Position numbers and translations under genes: made by a program
Source of the DNA: Oxalobacteraceae bacterium
Lineage (GTDB): Bacteria; Pseudomonadota; Gammaproteobacteria; Burkholderiales; Burkholderiaceae_D
NCBI GenBank assembly: GCA_010024875.1
Contig: RGFZ01000016.1
Span: 1-56,542, forward strand
Length of the DNA stretch: 56,542 bases
Direction of reading: 5' to 3'
Part shown: piece by piece, positions 9,248-18,938 of the stretch
Layout of the letters: each line of letters opens with the position of its first letter
Position numbering within the stretch: position 1 is the first letter of the stretch
The notes under the pieces: generated by a model
Told to the model about the DNA's origin: nothing
The model's database searches: none
Seen by the model: only the letters and a program-made list of their open reading frames with translations

Positions 9248-10324
9248 ATGAATGACGATACTACCGGTTCCGCTGGCAATAAGCCAGATACACCGACTGA
9301 TGCAGGATCTGCTTCGTCTTCTGAACACTCTGCCGAGCTGCATCCCGGGGTGCAGCAGACGTCACCGTTGGATGCGCCATCCGCACCCGCATCAGCACCC
9401 CCATACGCGATGCTAGAGCAGGTGGCGAAGGCGCTGCTTGAGGAGCAGCAAGCGAACCGGCGCTGGCGAGTGTTTTTCCGTTTTGCGACACTGTTTGTCG
9501 CGCTGTTCGCCATCTGGGTGGCGTTCGATCTGAAGGGACCTTCTAAACCCGTCAGCGCCCGTCATACTGCACTCGTTGAAATCGACGGCGAGATCGACAG
9601 CGACAGCAGCACAGCTTCGGTCAGCTCCATTCTGCCCGCTCTCAATGATGCGTTCAGCGATGTGGGCTCGGTGGGTGTCATCCTGAAAATGAACAGCCCC
9701 GGCGGCAGCCCGGTGCAGTCGGCAATCGTCAATGATGAAATCACCCGGCTGCGCAATCTGCACCCTAACAAGCCCGTGTATGTGGTGGTCGAAGACATGT
9801 GCGCTTCTGGGTGCTATTACATAGCCGCTGCCGCAGACAAGATTTATGTGAGCCAGGCCAGCGTCGTCGGTTCTATCGGTGTGCTGATGAGCAGTTTCGG
9901 CTTTACCGGTCTGATGGACAAGCTGGGCATCGAAAGGCGTTTGATGACCGCTGGCGAGAACAAGGCACTGATGGATCCTTTTTCTCCGACGAGCACGCGG
10001 CACAAGGAGTTCACCCAGGCGATGCTGAAAGAGATCCATGAGCAATTCATTACCGCCGTCCGACATGGGCGCGGCAAGCGGCTCAAAGAGTCACCCGAGA
10101 TATTTTCCGGGCTATTTTGGACCGGTAACGCCGCCATCAAGCTGGGTCTGGCCGATGCACTCGGAACGGTCGACAGCGTCGCGCGCGATGTGCTCAAAGC
10201 TGAGGACGTGATCGACTACACCGTACGAGAAGGTCTGTCTGATCGAGTGCTGAAAAAATTCGGTGCGGCGATGGGCGAGGGCGCTGTGCGCGCAATGTCT
10301 GTTGAGTGGATGAAGCCGCGCTGA
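9248..10324 (+). CDS. sppA: Signal peptide peptidase SppA, S49 family
   Basis: A 358-residue, short-form SppA. A disordered N-terminus (1-65) is followed by one membrane span (about 75-92) and a single peptidase domain. The likely catalytic dyad is S187 (in CASGCYYIAAAADKIY) and K239 (in AGENKALMDPF), separated by 52 residues as in Bacillus SppA. Function in the family: degradation of remnant signal peptides in the membrane. It closes the rluC-HAD-Rieske-sppA run and is convergent with the next gene. Confidence 0.9.
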   Translation: MNDDTTGSAGNKPDTPTDAGSASSSEHSAELHPGVQQTSPLDAPSAPASAPPYAMLEQVAKALLEEQQANRRWRVFFRFATLFVALFAIWVAFDLKGPSKPVSARHTALVEIDGEIDSDSSTASVSSILPALNDAFSDVGSVGVILKMNSPGGSPVQSAIVNDEITRLRNLHPNKPVYVVVEDMCASGCYYIAAAADKIYVSQASVVGSIGVLMSSFGFTGLMDKLGIERRLMTAGENKALMDPFSPTSTRHKEFTQAMLKEIHEQFITAVRHGRGKRLKESPEIFSGLFWTGNAAIKLGLADALGTVDSVARDVLKAEDVIDYTVREGLSDRVLKKFGAAMGEGAVRAMSVEWMKPR

Positions 10325-10369
10325 TCGCGCGGGCTGCTGAGCGGGGCCTGAGTGATGGGTGTCCGACCA

Positions 10370-10395
10370 TGGATCCCAGCTTGCGCTGGGATGAC
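10370..10395. repeat. REP-like palindrome between convergent genes
   Basis: An eight-base-pair stem (ATCCCAGC at 10373-10380, complement at 10385-10392) with a TTGC loop, flanked by TGG and GAC. This resembles the widespread short palindromic intergenic repeats of proteobacteria built on a GGATCCCAGC...GCTGGGATGAC pattern. It sits between the convergent sppA and methyltransferase genes, where it may also act in transcript termination or 3' end protection. Only one copy is seen in this window. Confidence 0.5.
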
Positions 10396-10433
10396 ACTTC
10401 ACTGGCTATCATTCTCTGCCGCTACCTGATAAC

Positions 10434-11165
10434 TCAAGCAAGAAGCAAGAACACGGTTGGTTTCTTCCTGACATCTGGCATCTTCCCGGCATCGATATCT
10501 CGCTTCCACAGTGAGACCGCCTGCGTGCGCACGGATTCGCTCTCCAGCGTCAGATCGGTCGCGATGCACACCAGCGTACCTGCGGCGCAGTGCGTGACCA
10601 TTGCATCGAGCAATGCCTCATTGCGGTAGGGTGTTTCTATGAAGATCTGGGTCTGCTTTTCCTGACGAGAGCGCTGCTCGAGTTGTTTCAGGCGCTGCGC
10701 GCGCTGAGCGGCATCGGTCGGCAAGTAGCCATGAAACGCAAAGTTCTGCCCGTTCAAACCGCTGGCCATCAGCGCCAGCAGCAGCGATGACGGACCTACC
10801 AGCGGTTTGACGATGATCTGCTTGTCGTGCGCGAGTCGCACCAGATCTGCTCCAGGATCGGCGACCGCTGGCACGCCAGCCTCGGACAGCAGACCAGCGT
10901 GTCGCCCACTCAGCAGTGGCGTCAGCAGCGCGGGAATCTCTGCTGGAGCCGTCTTCACATTCAGCTCGCGGATATCGATGTCCTGCAGGGGTTTGCACAG
11001 TGGGTGCGTCTCAGCGACGAGCTTCAGGAATGCTCGCGCTGTCTTCGCATTCTCGGCGATGAAATAATCGATAGTGGCAGTGACTTCACGTACCGGCGCT
11101 GGGATCACGTTTTCCAGTGCGCCGGGGCCCAGAGAATTCGGTATCAGGTAGAGCGTGCCATTCAT
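10434..11165 (-). CDS. SAM-dependent methyltransferase, tetrapyrrole methylase (RsmI-like) family
   Basis: A 243-residue protein beginning GTLYLIPNSLG, with LLSEAGVPAVADPG and VGPSSLLLALMASGLNGQ, which match the class III methylase fold shared by RsmI (16S rRNA 2'-O-methylation) and corrin/porphyrin methylases. It is shorter than typical RsmI and the glycine motif near the N-terminus is altered (PNSLGPG), so it is probably the paralogue that travels with maf in betaproteobacteria, not RsmI itself. Its start overlaps the Maf stop by four bases (ATGA), so the two are translationally coupled. Substrate unknown. Confidence 0.8.
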   Translation of the reverse strand: MNGTLYLIPNSLGPGALENVIPAPVREVTATIDYFIAENAKTARAFLKLVAETHPLCKPLQDIDIRELNVKTAPAEIPALLTPLLSGRHAGLLSEAGVPAVADPGADLVRLAHDKQIIVKPLVGPSSLLLALMASGLNGQNFAFHGYLPTDAAQRAQRLKQLEQRSRQEKQTQIFIETPYRNEALLDAMVTHCAAGTLVCIATDLTLESESVRTQAVSLWKRDIDAGKMPDVRKKPTVFLLLA

Positions 11166-11782
11166 TGCGTGTCGCTTAATAGGAAGAATGGCATGCCGGC
11201 TTGGCGCAGCATGCTGGTCAATGCAATCAGTGGCAGACCGGTCAGGGCACTGGGGTCGTCGCTGCGTATCTGTTCAAGTAGCGCAATGCCTAGCGCTTCG
11301 TTTTTGGCGCTGCCTGCGCAGTCATATGGCTGCTCTATCCGCAGGTAGGCATCCAGCTCGGCATCCGGCAGATGCCGGAAACGCACCAAGGTTTGTACGT
11401 TCTGCTTTTGTATGCGAAGTGAACTGCCATTGCGCGGATCTAGCAAACACAACGCGGTATGGAACACCACTTCCCGGCCGCGCATTTTTTTGAGCTGGGC
11501 GAGCGCCCGCAAATGATCTCCCGGCTTGCCGATATGTTCGCCGTCGAGCGTGGCGACCTGATCGGAGCCGATCACCAACGCATTGGGATTGCGGGCGGCA
11601 ACAGCTTCCGCCTTGGCCTCGGCCAGCCTGAGCGCGGTGTGCTCGGGCGCTTCGCCCGGTAATGCGGCCTCGTCGATGTTGGGGGAGTCGACCTCGAAGG
11701 GCAATTGCAGGCGGGACAGCAACGCTTTTCGGTAGGCTGAGCCGGAAGCGAGAATCAGGCGCGGCGAGTGAGTTTGTTGCAT
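11162..11782 (-). CDS. Maf-family nucleotide pyrophosphatase (YceF-like)
   Basis: A 206-residue Maf protein. The family signature LILASGSAYRKALLSRL is at residues 9-25, with VIGSDQVATLDGE and the KNEALG region further on. Maf proteins hydrolyse non-canonical or modified nucleoside triphosphates; the YceF subgroup prefers 7-methyl-GTP, and the ASGSxYRK form and position next to yceD-rpmF fit that subgroup. The gene is divergent from yceD with a promoter between them, and overlaps the downstream methyltransferase by four bases. Confidence 0.88.
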   Translation of the reverse strand: MQQTHSPRLILASGSAYRKALLSRLQLPFEVDSPNIDEAALPGEAPEHTALRLAEAKAEAVAARNPNALVIGSDQVATLDGEHIGKPGDHLRALAQLKKMRGREVVFHTALCLLDPRNGSSLRIQKQNVQTLVRFRHLPDAELDAYLRIEQPYDCAGSAKNEALGIALLEQIRSDDPSALTGLPLIALTSMLRQAGMPFFLLSDTQ

Positions 11783-11872
11783 GAATTGAAATATCCGGCT
11801 ACCGTAGCGAGTGGATTCGACTTGTATTCGGCATGAAAACCAGCCTGCCGTTTCGCCAAATGCCTGATTTAT

Positions 11873-11901
11873 TTGGGATATTACTTAAACCCTGCTATCA
11901 T
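11873..11901 (+). promoter_or_regulatory. Sigma-70 type promoter for yceD-rpmF-plsX-fab
   Basis: TTGGGA at 11873-11878, a 17-base spacer, and TATCAT at 11896-11901 preceded by TG at the extended -10 position. The hexamers match consensus at four and five positions. It lies about 29 bases before the yceD start codon. Its position inside a possible longer yceD frame argues for the internal ATG at 11930 as the true start. Confidence 0.6.
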
Positions 11902-11929
11902 AGCCGGTTTTCCGAGGCACTCGGTTCGC

Positions 11930-12421
11930 ATGAGCGCTCACGTCGTCGACAGCTTTGAGTTTTGCCGATCCGCCGGACAGGCTTCCGGCTCAACGCCAGT
12001 TGCCGAATTCAAAAGATTGTGCGTCGATCTTGCTGATGTTGGCGGTGAGTTGCGCTGGTCGTTTGAGGGCGGCCTTCATCCCGAGGGTGATCCGCAGCTG
12101 GTAATGGATGTGTCGGGAACCGTGAAGCTGGTCTGCCAGCGGTGCATGGCGCTGTTCGATCACTCGCTGCATGCGCATGCCACTCTGGTGCTGGCGGCTG
12201 ACGATGAGCGGGCTGATGAAGCTGAATCACGGCTCGACGATGACGATATTGACGTCATCGTCGGCAGCAAGGCAATGGACCTTCTGATGCTGGTTGAAGA
12301 CGAGGCGCTGCTGTCGCTGCCCCTGTCGCCTCGGCATGAGGTCTGCCCCGGTCCGGTGCAGGAAGTGCAGAAAGAGAAGCCCGAGTCCCCGTTTGCGGTA
12401 CTCAAGAATCTCAAATCCTGA
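11930..12421 (+). CDS. yceD: YceD/DUF177 family protein, 23S rRNA accumulation protein
   Basis: A 163-residue acidic protein of the DUF177 family. Two cysteine pairs are visible, the CQRC of the central VKLVCQRCMALFDH and a later single Cys in HEVCPGP. In E. coli YceD is needed for normal 23S rRNA levels; a plant homologue has a similar role. Position before rpmF is the conserved context. ATG 11930 is preferred over an upstream TTG at 11873 because the promoter overlaps the longer version. It probably starts the operon that continues through rpmF and plsX. Confidence 0.85.
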   Translation: MSAHVVDSFEFCRSAGQASGSTPVAEFKRLCVDLADVGGELRWSFEGGLHPEGDPQLVMDVSGTVKLVCQRCMALFDHSLHAHATLVLAADDERADEAESRLDDDDIDVIVGSKAMDLLMLVEDEALLSLPLSPRHEVCPGPVQEVQKEKPESPFAVLKNLKS

Positions 12422-12547
12422 GCTTTGTCAGGCGGCTTTCATTCACGAGCATGGCTCTGAAAGTTGCCAATCTGGTCAGGGTGTGGCGGTGCATCACCCT
12501 ATGTTAAAATTTTGGATTCGCAAGAAACACTGGTTTAGGAGCAAGTC

Positions 12548-12730
12548 ATGGCTGTACAACAGAACAAGAAAACCCCGTCCAAGCGCGGAATGCATCGTTC
12601 GCACGATGCGCTGAAGAACCCACCTACGGCGGTAGAGCCAACCACGGGTGAGGTTCATCTGCGCCACCACATCAGCCCGAACGGCTTTTATCGCGGCCGC
12701 AAGGTCATGCAGACCAAGAACGACGACTAA
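12548..12730 (+). CDS. rpmF: 50S ribosomal protein L32
   Basis: A 60-residue protein starting [20 protein letters not shown], diagnostic of bacterial L32. The zinc-binding cysteines found in some L32 forms are absent, as is usual in proteobacteria. A strong AGGAG site precedes the ATG. It lies between yceD and plsX, the standard order, so ribosome synthesis and lipid synthesis genes share a transcript. Confidence 0.97.
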   Translation: MAVQQNKKTPSKRGMHRSHDALKNPPTAVEPTTGEVHLRHHISPNGFYRGRKVMQTKNDD

Positions 12731-12746
12731 TCTGCTGGTTCACATC

Positions 12747-12784
12747 ACGGCGTGAACAGTCACCGACTGCTTGGCGCCGTTTTT
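12747..12784 (+). terminator. Terminator-like stem between rpmF and plsX
   Basis: An outer stem ACGGCG/CGCCGT (12747-12752 with 12775-12780) encloses an inner stem CAGTC/GACTG (12057-independent; at 12757-12761 with 12765-12769) and is followed by a T run ending at 12784. It begins 17 bases after the rpmF stop. It could end part of the rpmF transcripts while letting some continue into plsX. The internal bulges make it weaker than a classical terminator. Confidence 0.45.
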
Positions 12785-12878
12785 GTATCCACGTCTTCCC
12801 CGTCGTCATGCCCCCGCATGAATGAGCCATGCCGCTGATCGCTATTCGCGCAACGGAGCGGCACACGCTGCCACCAAC

Positions 12879-13931
12879 ATGGCAATAAAACTCTCCATCG
12901 ACTGCATGGGCGGCGACCACGGTCCGTCAGTGACCGTTCCGGCGTCCGTTGCCTTCCTTCACCGCGAAGCCTCCGTCGAGCTGATTCTGGTCGGCCGTGA
13001 GTCTGCAGTGCGCGCCGAGCTGGATAAGCTGGGTGCATCGAATCATCCCCGCATCACGGTGGTCCATACGACCGAGGTCGTCGAGATGGATGATCCGCTC
13101 GAAACCGCTCTGCGCCGCAAAAAAGATTCGTCGATGCGGGTCGCGATCACACAGGTCAAGGACGGGCACGCGCAAGCGTGCGTGTCTGCGGGTAATACGG
13201 GCGCACTGATGGCTTTGTCGCGCTACTTGCTCAAGACCATCGCCGGCGTCAATCGCCCGGCCATCTGCACTATCCTCCCCAACCAGAAAGATGGTCCGAC
13301 TTATGTGCTTGATCTGGGAGCCAACGTCGATTGCGAGCCGCATCATCTGCATCAGTTTGCGCTGATGGGGTCGGCACTGGTGTCGGCGGTCGAGGGCCGC
13401 GCCCGTCCGACGGTCGGTCTGCTGAATGTGGGCGAAGAAGACATCAAGGGTAATGAGCTGGTCAAGCAGACTGCAGAGTTGCTGCGCGCCGATCATCAGA
13501 AAGGTCTGATCAATTTCTATGGCAATGTTGAAGGAAATGACATTTTCGAGGGCACGACCGATATCGTGGTTTGCGATGGCTTTGTCGGTAATGTCACGCT
13601 CAAGGCAGCGGAAGGGCTAGGTCGGCTGATCAAGGGCGTGCTGGTCAGCGAGTTAAAGCATGGTTGGCTGGACATGCTGGGTGCTCTGTTGGCAAGACGG
13701 GCGCTGAAACGTATTTCACAACGGCTGAATCCCTCCCGCTACAATGGCGCCAGCCTGCTGGGCTTGCGTGGTCTGGTATTCAAGAGTCATGGCGGCGAGA
13801 GCGCCTATGGTTTCGAATGGGCGATACGGCGCGCATTCGAAGCGGCACGTCGTGATGTGCTGGCGCGGATCGAGACCTCGATCGCGGAACTGATGCCGGT
13901 TGAAGCGCAGACAGGCGTCACTGAAAAATAA
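12879..13931 (+). CDS. plsX: Phosphate acyltransferase PlsX
   Basis: A 350-residue PlsX. The N-terminus [16 protein letters not shown] carries the family signature, and [17 protein letters not shown] and the [16 protein letters not shown] motif follow. It converts acyl-ACP to acyl-phosphate for PlsY at the first step of phospholipid synthesis, as a peripheral membrane enzyme. ATG 12879 is chosen because the family begins there; an upstream frame extends 19 codons without similarity. The stop is four bases before the fabH start. Confidence 0.95.
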   Translation: MAIKLSIDCMGGDHGPSVTVPASVAFLHREASVELILVGRESAVRAELDKLGASNHPRITVVHTTEVVEMDDPLETALRRKKDSSMRVAITQVKDGHAQACVSAGNTGALMALSRYLLKTIAGVNRPAICTILPNQKDGPTYVLDLGANVDCEPHHLHQFALMGSALVSAVEGRARPTVGLLNVGEEDIKGNELVKQTAELLRADHQKGLINFYGNVEGNDIFEGTTDIVVCDGFVGNVTLKAAEGLGRLIKGVLVSELKHGWLDMLGALLARRALKRISQRLNPSRYNGASLLGLRGLVFKSHGGESAYGFEWAIRRAFEAARRDVLARIETSIAELMPVEAQTGVTEK

Positions 13932-13935
13932 ACGC

Positions 13936-14922
13936 ATGAGCATTTACACAAGAATCTCTGGCACAGGCAGCTGTTTGCCTCCGCGTCGAGTGAGTAATGA
14001 GCAGTTGGCAAAAACACTGGCCGAAAGAGGACTGGAAACCTCCGATGAATGGATAGTTTCCCGCAGCGGTATCTCCGCTCGCCATTTCGCTGATGACGGT
14101 GTGATGGCCAGCGATCTCGGTTGCGCAGCAGCGCAACGTGCGCTTGAGATGGCTGGGTTGCAGCCGAACGATATCGACCTCATCATTCTTGCGACTTCCA
14201 CACCGGATTTTCTGGGAGGCTTCCCCAGCACCGCCTGCGTCGTGCAGCGCAAGCTGGGCATCACCAATCAATCAGCGGCGCTGGATGTGCAGGCCGTATG
14301 CAGCGGATTTGTGTATGCGGTGTCGGTGGCTGACAGCTTCATTAGAACCGGGATGCACAAGCGTGCGCTGGTGATTGGTGCGGAAGTTTTCTCGCGCATC
14401 CTTGATTTCAGCGACCGCACCACCTGCGTGTTGTTCGGTGATGGCGCCGGTGCGGTCGTGCTCGAAGCGTCGGATACACCTGGCGTACTGTCTACGCGCA
14501 TGCATGCGGATGGTCGTCACGCCGACATATTGTGTGTGCCCGGTGTCGTAAGCGCGGGTGTGGTGGCGGGTAGCCCGTTCCTGCACATGGATGGACAGGC
14601 CGTATTTAAATTGGCAGTGTCTGTGCTGGAAGAAGTCGCGCACGAGACGCTTGCTGCTGCAGACATGCAAGCCTCTCAGATCGACTGGCTGATACCGCAT
14701 CAGGCCAACATCCGCATCATGCAGGGCACAGCGAAAAAACTCGGACTTCCTCTTGAAAAAATGGTGGTCACTGTTGATCAGCACGGCAACACCTCCGCGG
14801 CCTCCATCCCGCTGGCGCTTGACACGGCGGTTCGCGATGGCCGCATCCAACGCGGACAGCATCTGATGATGGAAGGCGTGGGCGGTGGCTTCACTTGGGG
14901 CGCTGCGCTCGTGCGCTTCTGA
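13936..14922 (+). CDS. fabH: Beta-ketoacyl-ACP synthase III
   Basis: A 328-residue FabH with the complete catalytic triad C122 (in QAVCSGF), H255 (in [10 protein letters not shown]) and N285 (in HGNTSAAS). It condenses acetyl-CoA with malonyl-ACP to start fatty acid synthesis. The [10 protein letters not shown] end is typical. ATG 13936, four bases after the plsX stop, is the natural start; the frame is open upstream within plsX but those residues are not family sequence. It is part of plsX-fabH-fabD-fabG-acpP-fabF. Confidence 0.96.
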   Translation: MSIYTRISGTGSCLPPRRVSNEQLAKTLAERGLETSDEWIVSRSGISARHFADDGVMASDLGCAAAQRALEMAGLQPNDIDLIILATSTPDFLGGFPSTACVVQRKLGITNQSAALDVQAVCSGFVYAVSVADSFIRTGMHKRALVIGAEVFSRILDFSDRTTCVLFGDGAGAVVLEASDTPGVLSTRMHADGRHADILCVPGVVSAGVVAGSPFLHMDGQAVFKLAVSVLEEVAHETLAAADMQASQIDWLIPHQANIRIMQGTAKKLGLPLEKMVVTVDQHGNTSAASIPLALDTAVRDGRIQRGQHLMMEGVGGGFTWGAALVRF

Positions 14923-15001
14923 GTACAGCCCTTTCTTGCTTCCGCTTGCATTATTCACGATTGATCTCTTAACCTCTGTTTCTCACCCACTATCTCTCAC
15001 C

Positions 15002-15937
15002 ATGAATCAGATTGCATTTGTCTTCCCCGGACAAGGATCTCAGGCAGTCGGCATGCTCAATGGCTTCGCCGGTAACCACGTCGTTGCCGATACTGTGGCT
15101 GAAGCATCCGATGCATTGAAGATCGACCTGGGAAAAATGATTGCCGAGGGTCCGAAAGAAGACCTCGACCTGACCACCAATACCCAACCGGTGATGCTCG
15201 CCTCGGCGGTCGCTTTTTATCGCGCATGGATCGCGGCGGGCGGCGTAACGCCTACGGTGGTCGCTGGACACAGTTTGGGCGAGTACTCGGCACTGGTGGC
15301 TGCAGGGGTGATCGATTTCAAGGACGCCGTGCCGTTGGTTCGTTTCCGTGCGCAAGCGATGCAGGAGGCAGTGCCGGTCGGTCTGGGCGGCATGGCCGCG
15401 ATCTTGGGTTTGTCGGACGATGATGTTCGCGCAGCCTGCGCGGACGCCGCGCAAGGCGAGGTGGTGGAGCCTGTCAACTTCAATGCGCCAGCGCAAGTCG
15501 TGATCGCAGGGCACAAGGCAGCGGTCGAACGTGCTTGCGAAGCTGCCAAAGCGAGGGGAGCGAAGCGCGCACTGCCCTTGCCCGTATCAGCACCTTTTCA
15601 CTCGTCCTTACTCAAACCCGCCTCGGACCGCTTGCGCGATTACCTCGCCGGCATCGCGTTCCATCCGCCGTCTATCCCACTGATCAATAACGTCGATGTC
15701 GCGATGGTGCAAGACCCCGCGGCGATCAAGGATGCGCTTGTGCGACAAGCCGCCAGCCCGGTACGCTGGGTCGAGACATTGCAAAAGATGCATGCCGACG
15801 GTGTTACTCGCGTGATCGAGTGTGGTCCTGGCAAGGTGCTGACTGGACTGGTCAAGCGCATTAATGGCGAACTGAGCGCCGACTGCATCAGCGATCAGGC
15901 ATCGCTAGATTCGATTCTGGAGACATTGAATTCATGA
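15002..15937 (+). CDS. fabD: Malonyl-CoA:ACP transacylase
   Basis: A 311-residue FabD. The N-terminal FPGQGSQ motif and the active-site GHSLG at 89-93 (S91 nucleophile) are present, with a second histidine in the PVSAPFHSSL motif. It transfers malonyl from CoA to ACP. The start ATG 15002 begins the conserved MNQIAFVFPGQGSQ; the upstream open frame is unrelated. It follows fabH by 79 bases and overlaps fabG by four bases. Confidence 0.95.
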   Translation: MNQIAFVFPGQGSQAVGMLNGFAGNHVVADTVAEASDALKIDLGKMIAEGPKEDLDLTTNTQPVMLASAVAFYRAWIAAGGVTPTVVAGHSLGEYSALVAAGVIDFKDAVPLVRFRAQAMQEAVPVGLGGMAAILGLSDDDVRAACADAAQGEVVEPVNFNAPAQVVIAGHKAAVERACEAAKARGAKRALPLPVSAPFHSSLLKPASDRLRDYLAGIAFHPPSIPLINNVDVAMVQDPAAIKDALVRQAASPVRWVETLQKMHADGVTRVIECGPGKVLTGLVKRINGELSADCISDQASLDSILETLNS

Positions 15938-16698
15938 ACAAACAATCAGGGCTGGACAATCAGGTAGCACTTGTTACCGGCGCCTCGCGTGGTATTGGTC
16001 GTGCGATTGCGATTGAGCTCGCGAAACGCGGTGCAAAGGTCATAGGCACAGCAACATCCGAATCGGGTGCGGCAGCGATCACTGAGTATCTGAAAGCAGT
16101 ACGCGCTGATGCCGGGCATGGCGCAGTGTTGAACGTGAATGATGCGGATGCATCGAACCAGTTGATCGATAGCATCAGCAAGGAGTACGGTGGATTGTCG
16201 GTTCTGGTGAACAATGCTGGTATCACCCAGGACCAACTCGCCATGCGTATGAAAGACGAAGAATGGGATGCAGTGATTGCGACGAATCTGACCGCTGTCG
16301 CGAGATTGTCCCGTTCCGTACTGCGCGGCATGATGAAAGCCAAGCACGGACGCATCATCAGCATCACCTCGGTGGTGGGTTCGGCGGGTAATCCGGGACA
16401 AATGAATTATGCGGCAGCCAAAGCCGGCGTTGCCGGCATGAGCCGTGCGCTAGCGCGCGAGATTGGTAGCCGTAACATCACCGTCAATTGTGTCGCGCCA
16501 GGCTTCATCGATACCGACATGACCAAGGCACTCAATGAGCAACAGGTCGCTGCGTTACTGCAGCAGATCCCGGCAGGGCGTTTCGGCATGCCTGAGGATG
16601 TTGCCGCCGCTGTTGCGTTCCTGGCATCGGCGGAAGCCGGCTACATCACGGGCACCACATTGCATGTCAACGGTGGCATGTATATGAATGGTGGCTAA
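15934..16698 (+). CDS. fabG: 3-oxoacyl-ACP reductase
   Basis: A 254-residue short-chain dehydrogenase. The NADPH-binding TGASRGIG is at 15-22, NNAGIT at 93-98, and the catalytic set is S146, Y159 and K163. It reduces 3-oxoacyl-ACP in fatty acid elongation. The start overlaps the fabD stop (ATGA). It ends in the VNGGMYMNGG tail typical of FabG. Its place between fabD and acpP confirms the assignment over other SDR proteins. Confidence 0.95.
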   Translation: MNKQSGLDNQVALVTGASRGIGRAIAIELAKRGAKVIGTATSESGAAAITEYLKAVRADAGHGAVLNVNDADASNQLIDSISKEYGGLSVLVNNAGITQDQLAMRMKDEEWDAVIATNLTAVARLSRSVLRGMMKAKHGRIISITSVVGSAGNPGQMNYAAAKAGVAGMSRALAREIGSRNITVNCVAPGFIDTDMTKALNEQQVAALLQQIPAGRFGMPEDVAAAVAFLASAEAGYITGTTLHVNGGMYMNGG

Positions 16699-16791
16699 AC
16701 CCTGTAAATCAAAGGTTTTCAGGGATTTTGCCCTCGCGATACTGTTAATAAAAGCAAAAGCTGAAAACCGAGTTTCGCCGCGCAAACCTGA

Positions 16792-16797
16792 TAAAAT
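16792..16797 (+). promoter_or_regulatory. Possible -10 element for acpP
   Basis: TAAAAT at 16792-16797 within the 137-base fabG-acpP gap, 38 bases before the acpP ATG. No good -35 hexamer is seen 16-18 bases upstream. An acpP-specific promoter is common because ACP is needed in large amounts, but here the evidence is only the hexamer and the gap. The acpP ribosome-binding site, GGAGG at 16825-16829, is strong. Confidence 0.3.
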
Positions 16798-16835
16798 GCG
16801 CGCACTTTAAGTAACCCATCCATTGGAGGAAAAAG

Positions 16836-17075
16836 ATGTCTGACATCGAAGCCCGCGTGAAGAAGATCGTCGCTGAGCAGCTCGGCGTCGCCGAAGCTGA
16901 TATCAAGAACGAGTCTTCGTTCGTTGATGATCTCGGCGCCGATTCGCTGGACACGGTCGAGCTGGTGATGGCACTCGAAGACGAGTTCGAAATGGAAATT
17001 CCGGACGAACAAGCAGAAAAGATTACTACTGTTCAGCAAGCGATCGATTACGCAAAGGCCAATGTCAAGGCCTGA
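16836..17075 (+). CDS. acpP: Acyl carrier protein
   Basis: A 79-residue acidic protein with the 4'-phosphopantetheine attachment motif GADSLD at 34-39, S37 being the modified serine. It carries the growing chain for all fab enzymes encoded around it and for PlsX. Activation is expected from the AcpS encoded at 30046. A strong GGAGG site precedes the ATG. Confidence 0.97.
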   Translation: MSDIEARVKKIVAEQLGVAEADIKNESSFVDDLGADSLDTVELVMALEDEFEMEIPDEQAEKITTVQQAIDYAKANVKA

Positions 17076-17119
17076 GATCGTTAAAGCAGTTCACGTCTGA
17101 CTTTATTCAGGAGTAGGGT

Positions 17120-18367
17120 TTGAGCCGGTCAAAGCAACGTCGTGTCGTCGTCACTGGATTGGGATGTGTTTCACCTGTCGGCAACACCGTCGCAGCTGCT
17201 TGGGAAACCCTGCTAGCCGCTCGTTCAGGCATCGCGACGATTTCTCGCTTTGATGCCAGTTCCTTCTCGACGCACTTCGCTGGTGAGGTCAAGGGCTTCA
17301 ATGTCGAGGACTACATCCCCGGCAAGGAAGCACGTCATATGGATACCTTCATCCACTATGGCATGGCTGCCGGCATGCAAGCCATTCAGGACAGTGGCCT
17401 AGTGGTATCCGAGGAAAACGCCGAACGCATTGGCGTCATTGTCGGCTCCGGCATCGGTGGACTGCCGATGATCGAAGAAACCCACTCCGAGTACACTAAC
17501 CGAGGCCCGCGCCGCATCAGTCCTTTCTTTGTGCCGGCGTCGATCATCAACATGATCTCCGGTCATCTGTCGATCAAGTACGGCTTCAAGGGTCCCAATA
17601 TCGCTATCGTGACCGCCTGCACCACCGGACTGCACTGCATTGGCGAAGCAGGCCGTATGATCGAATACGGCGATGCCGATGTCATCATTGCCGGCGGCGC
17701 TGAATCCACGATTTCTCCGCTGGGACTCGGTGGTTTTGCGGCAGCGCGCGCGCTGTCCTCCCGCAATGATGACCCTGCTACCGCGTCTCGTCCGTGGGAC
17801 AAGGATCGTGACGGTTTTGTGCTCGGCGAAGGAGCCGGCGTGATGGTGCTCGAAGAGTACGAACACGCCAAGGCGCGTGGTGCGAAGATCTACGCAGAAT
17901 TGCTGGGCTTCGGCATGAGCGCTGATGCGCACCACATGACCGCACCACTTGAAGACGGCGATGGCGCGCGGCGCTGCATGGTGGCCGCAATGCGTAATGC
18001 GGGCATTAATGCCGATCAGGTCGATTACGTGAATGCGCATGGCACCTCGACCCCGCTGGGCGACGTCGCCGAGACCGTCGCCATCAAGCGCGCATTAGGC
18101 GATCATGCAAAGAAGATCGTCGTCAACTCCACCAAATCCATGACTGGGCACCTATTGGGTGGTGCTGGCGGGTTGGAGTCGGTATTCACGGTGCTCGCGG
18201 TGCATCATCAGAAATCACCGCCCACCATCAACATCTTCAACCAGGATCCAGCCTGCGATCTCGATTACTGCGCCAACACCGCGCGCGATATGAAGATTGA
18301 TATCGCAGTCAAGAATTCCTTCGGTTTCGGCGGTACCAACGGGACGCTCATCTTCGCCAACGTTTGA
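17120..18367 (+). CDS. fabF: Beta-ketoacyl-ACP synthase II
   Basis: A 415-residue condensing enzyme with catalytic C167 (in [10 protein letters not shown]) and the two histidine motifs [11 protein letters not shown] and [13 protein letters not shown]. It elongates acyl-ACP and makes cis-vaccenate precursors. The start is a TTG codon: AGGAG at 17109-17113 is six bases upstream, and the [15 protein letters not shown] sequence begins soon after, with no ATG or GTG in a suitable place. It is the last gene of the fab cluster, 44 bases after acpP. Confidence 0.93.
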   Translation: MSRSKQRRVVVTGLGCVSPVGNTVAAAWETLLAARSGIATISRFDASSFSTHFAGEVKGFNVEDYIPGKEARHMDTFIHYGMAAGMQAIQDSGLVVSEENAERIGVIVGSGIGGLPMIEETHSEYTNRGPRRISPFFVPASIINMISGHLSIKYGFKGPNIAIVTACTTGLHCIGEAGRMIEYGDADVIIAGGAESTISPLGLGGFAAARALSSRNDDPATASRPWDKDRDGFVLGEGAGVMVLEEYEHAKARGAKIYAELLGFGMSADAHHMTAPLEDGDGARRCMVAAMRNAGINADQVDYVNAHGTSTPLGDVAETVAIKRALGDHAKKIVVNSTKSMTGHLLGGAGGLESVFTVLAVHHQKSPPTINIFNQDPACDLDYCANTARDMKIDIAVKNSFGFGGTNGTLIFANV

Positions 18368-18425
18368 TTCCCCCTGACGTCATTCGTCGATCACGACCGG
18401 ATGGCGCCTTTGTCCCAGTGACTCC

Positions 18426-18938
18426 ATGAATGGCATCGCCACGTCGGTGGTGATTCATCCGTCGCGTCTGCTCCGATGCTTGCTGCTGACGATGTCAGTG
18501 CTGCTGTTGAGTGCGGCACTTCTGCTCTGGCAGATGCCGGCCACAGAGGCACGCCTTGTGATTCATCAGCTACTGGCAATGGTTTGCGTTGCGGCAGCGC
18601 TGGGCCTGGTATCGAGAGCGCTGACCCTGACAAAATCCTTTGTCATTGATATATCCGGTACTGGCGTGATCCGCTTGCATCACACTGGGCAGGTCGCTGC
18701 TGATACGGGGCATTCCGTCTCGAATGACCAACAAGGCAGCGAGGTAGTTCAACTGCTGAAGGATTCGACGCTGTGGTCATCAATGATGTTGCTCCGATTG
18801 CGCTTGGTGAATGGTCAGGTAGTTGTGATACCCGTTCTGTCCGACGCCATGAGCGCGGACTCATTTCGCCATCTCTCGATTGCCTGTCGCTGGATCATCC
18901 GACAGGACACGTCGCCTTACCCCAAAGGGATACGCTGA
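18426..18938 (+). CDS. YgfX-like small membrane protein upstream of rpoE
   Basis: A 170-residue protein with two adjacent hydrophobic segments (about 18-37 and 45-62) followed by a soluble domain with the SMMLLRLRLVNGQVVVIPVL strand region. This two-helix-plus-domain layout and its place between fabF and rpoE resemble the YgfX/DUF1434-type proteins. Sequence identity cannot be judged here, so the family call is tentative. Its stop codon lies within a 46-base sequence that recurs at 55503, so the original C-terminus may have been changed. Confidence 0.5.
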   Translation: MNGIATSVVIHPSRLLRCLLLTMSVLLLSAALLLWQMPATEARLVIHQLLAMVCVAAALGLVSRALTLTKSFVIDISGTGVIRLHHTGQVAADTGHSVSNDQQGSEVVQLLKDSTLWSSMMLLRLRLVNGQVVVIPVLSDAMSADSFRHLSIACRWIIRQDTSPYPKGIR

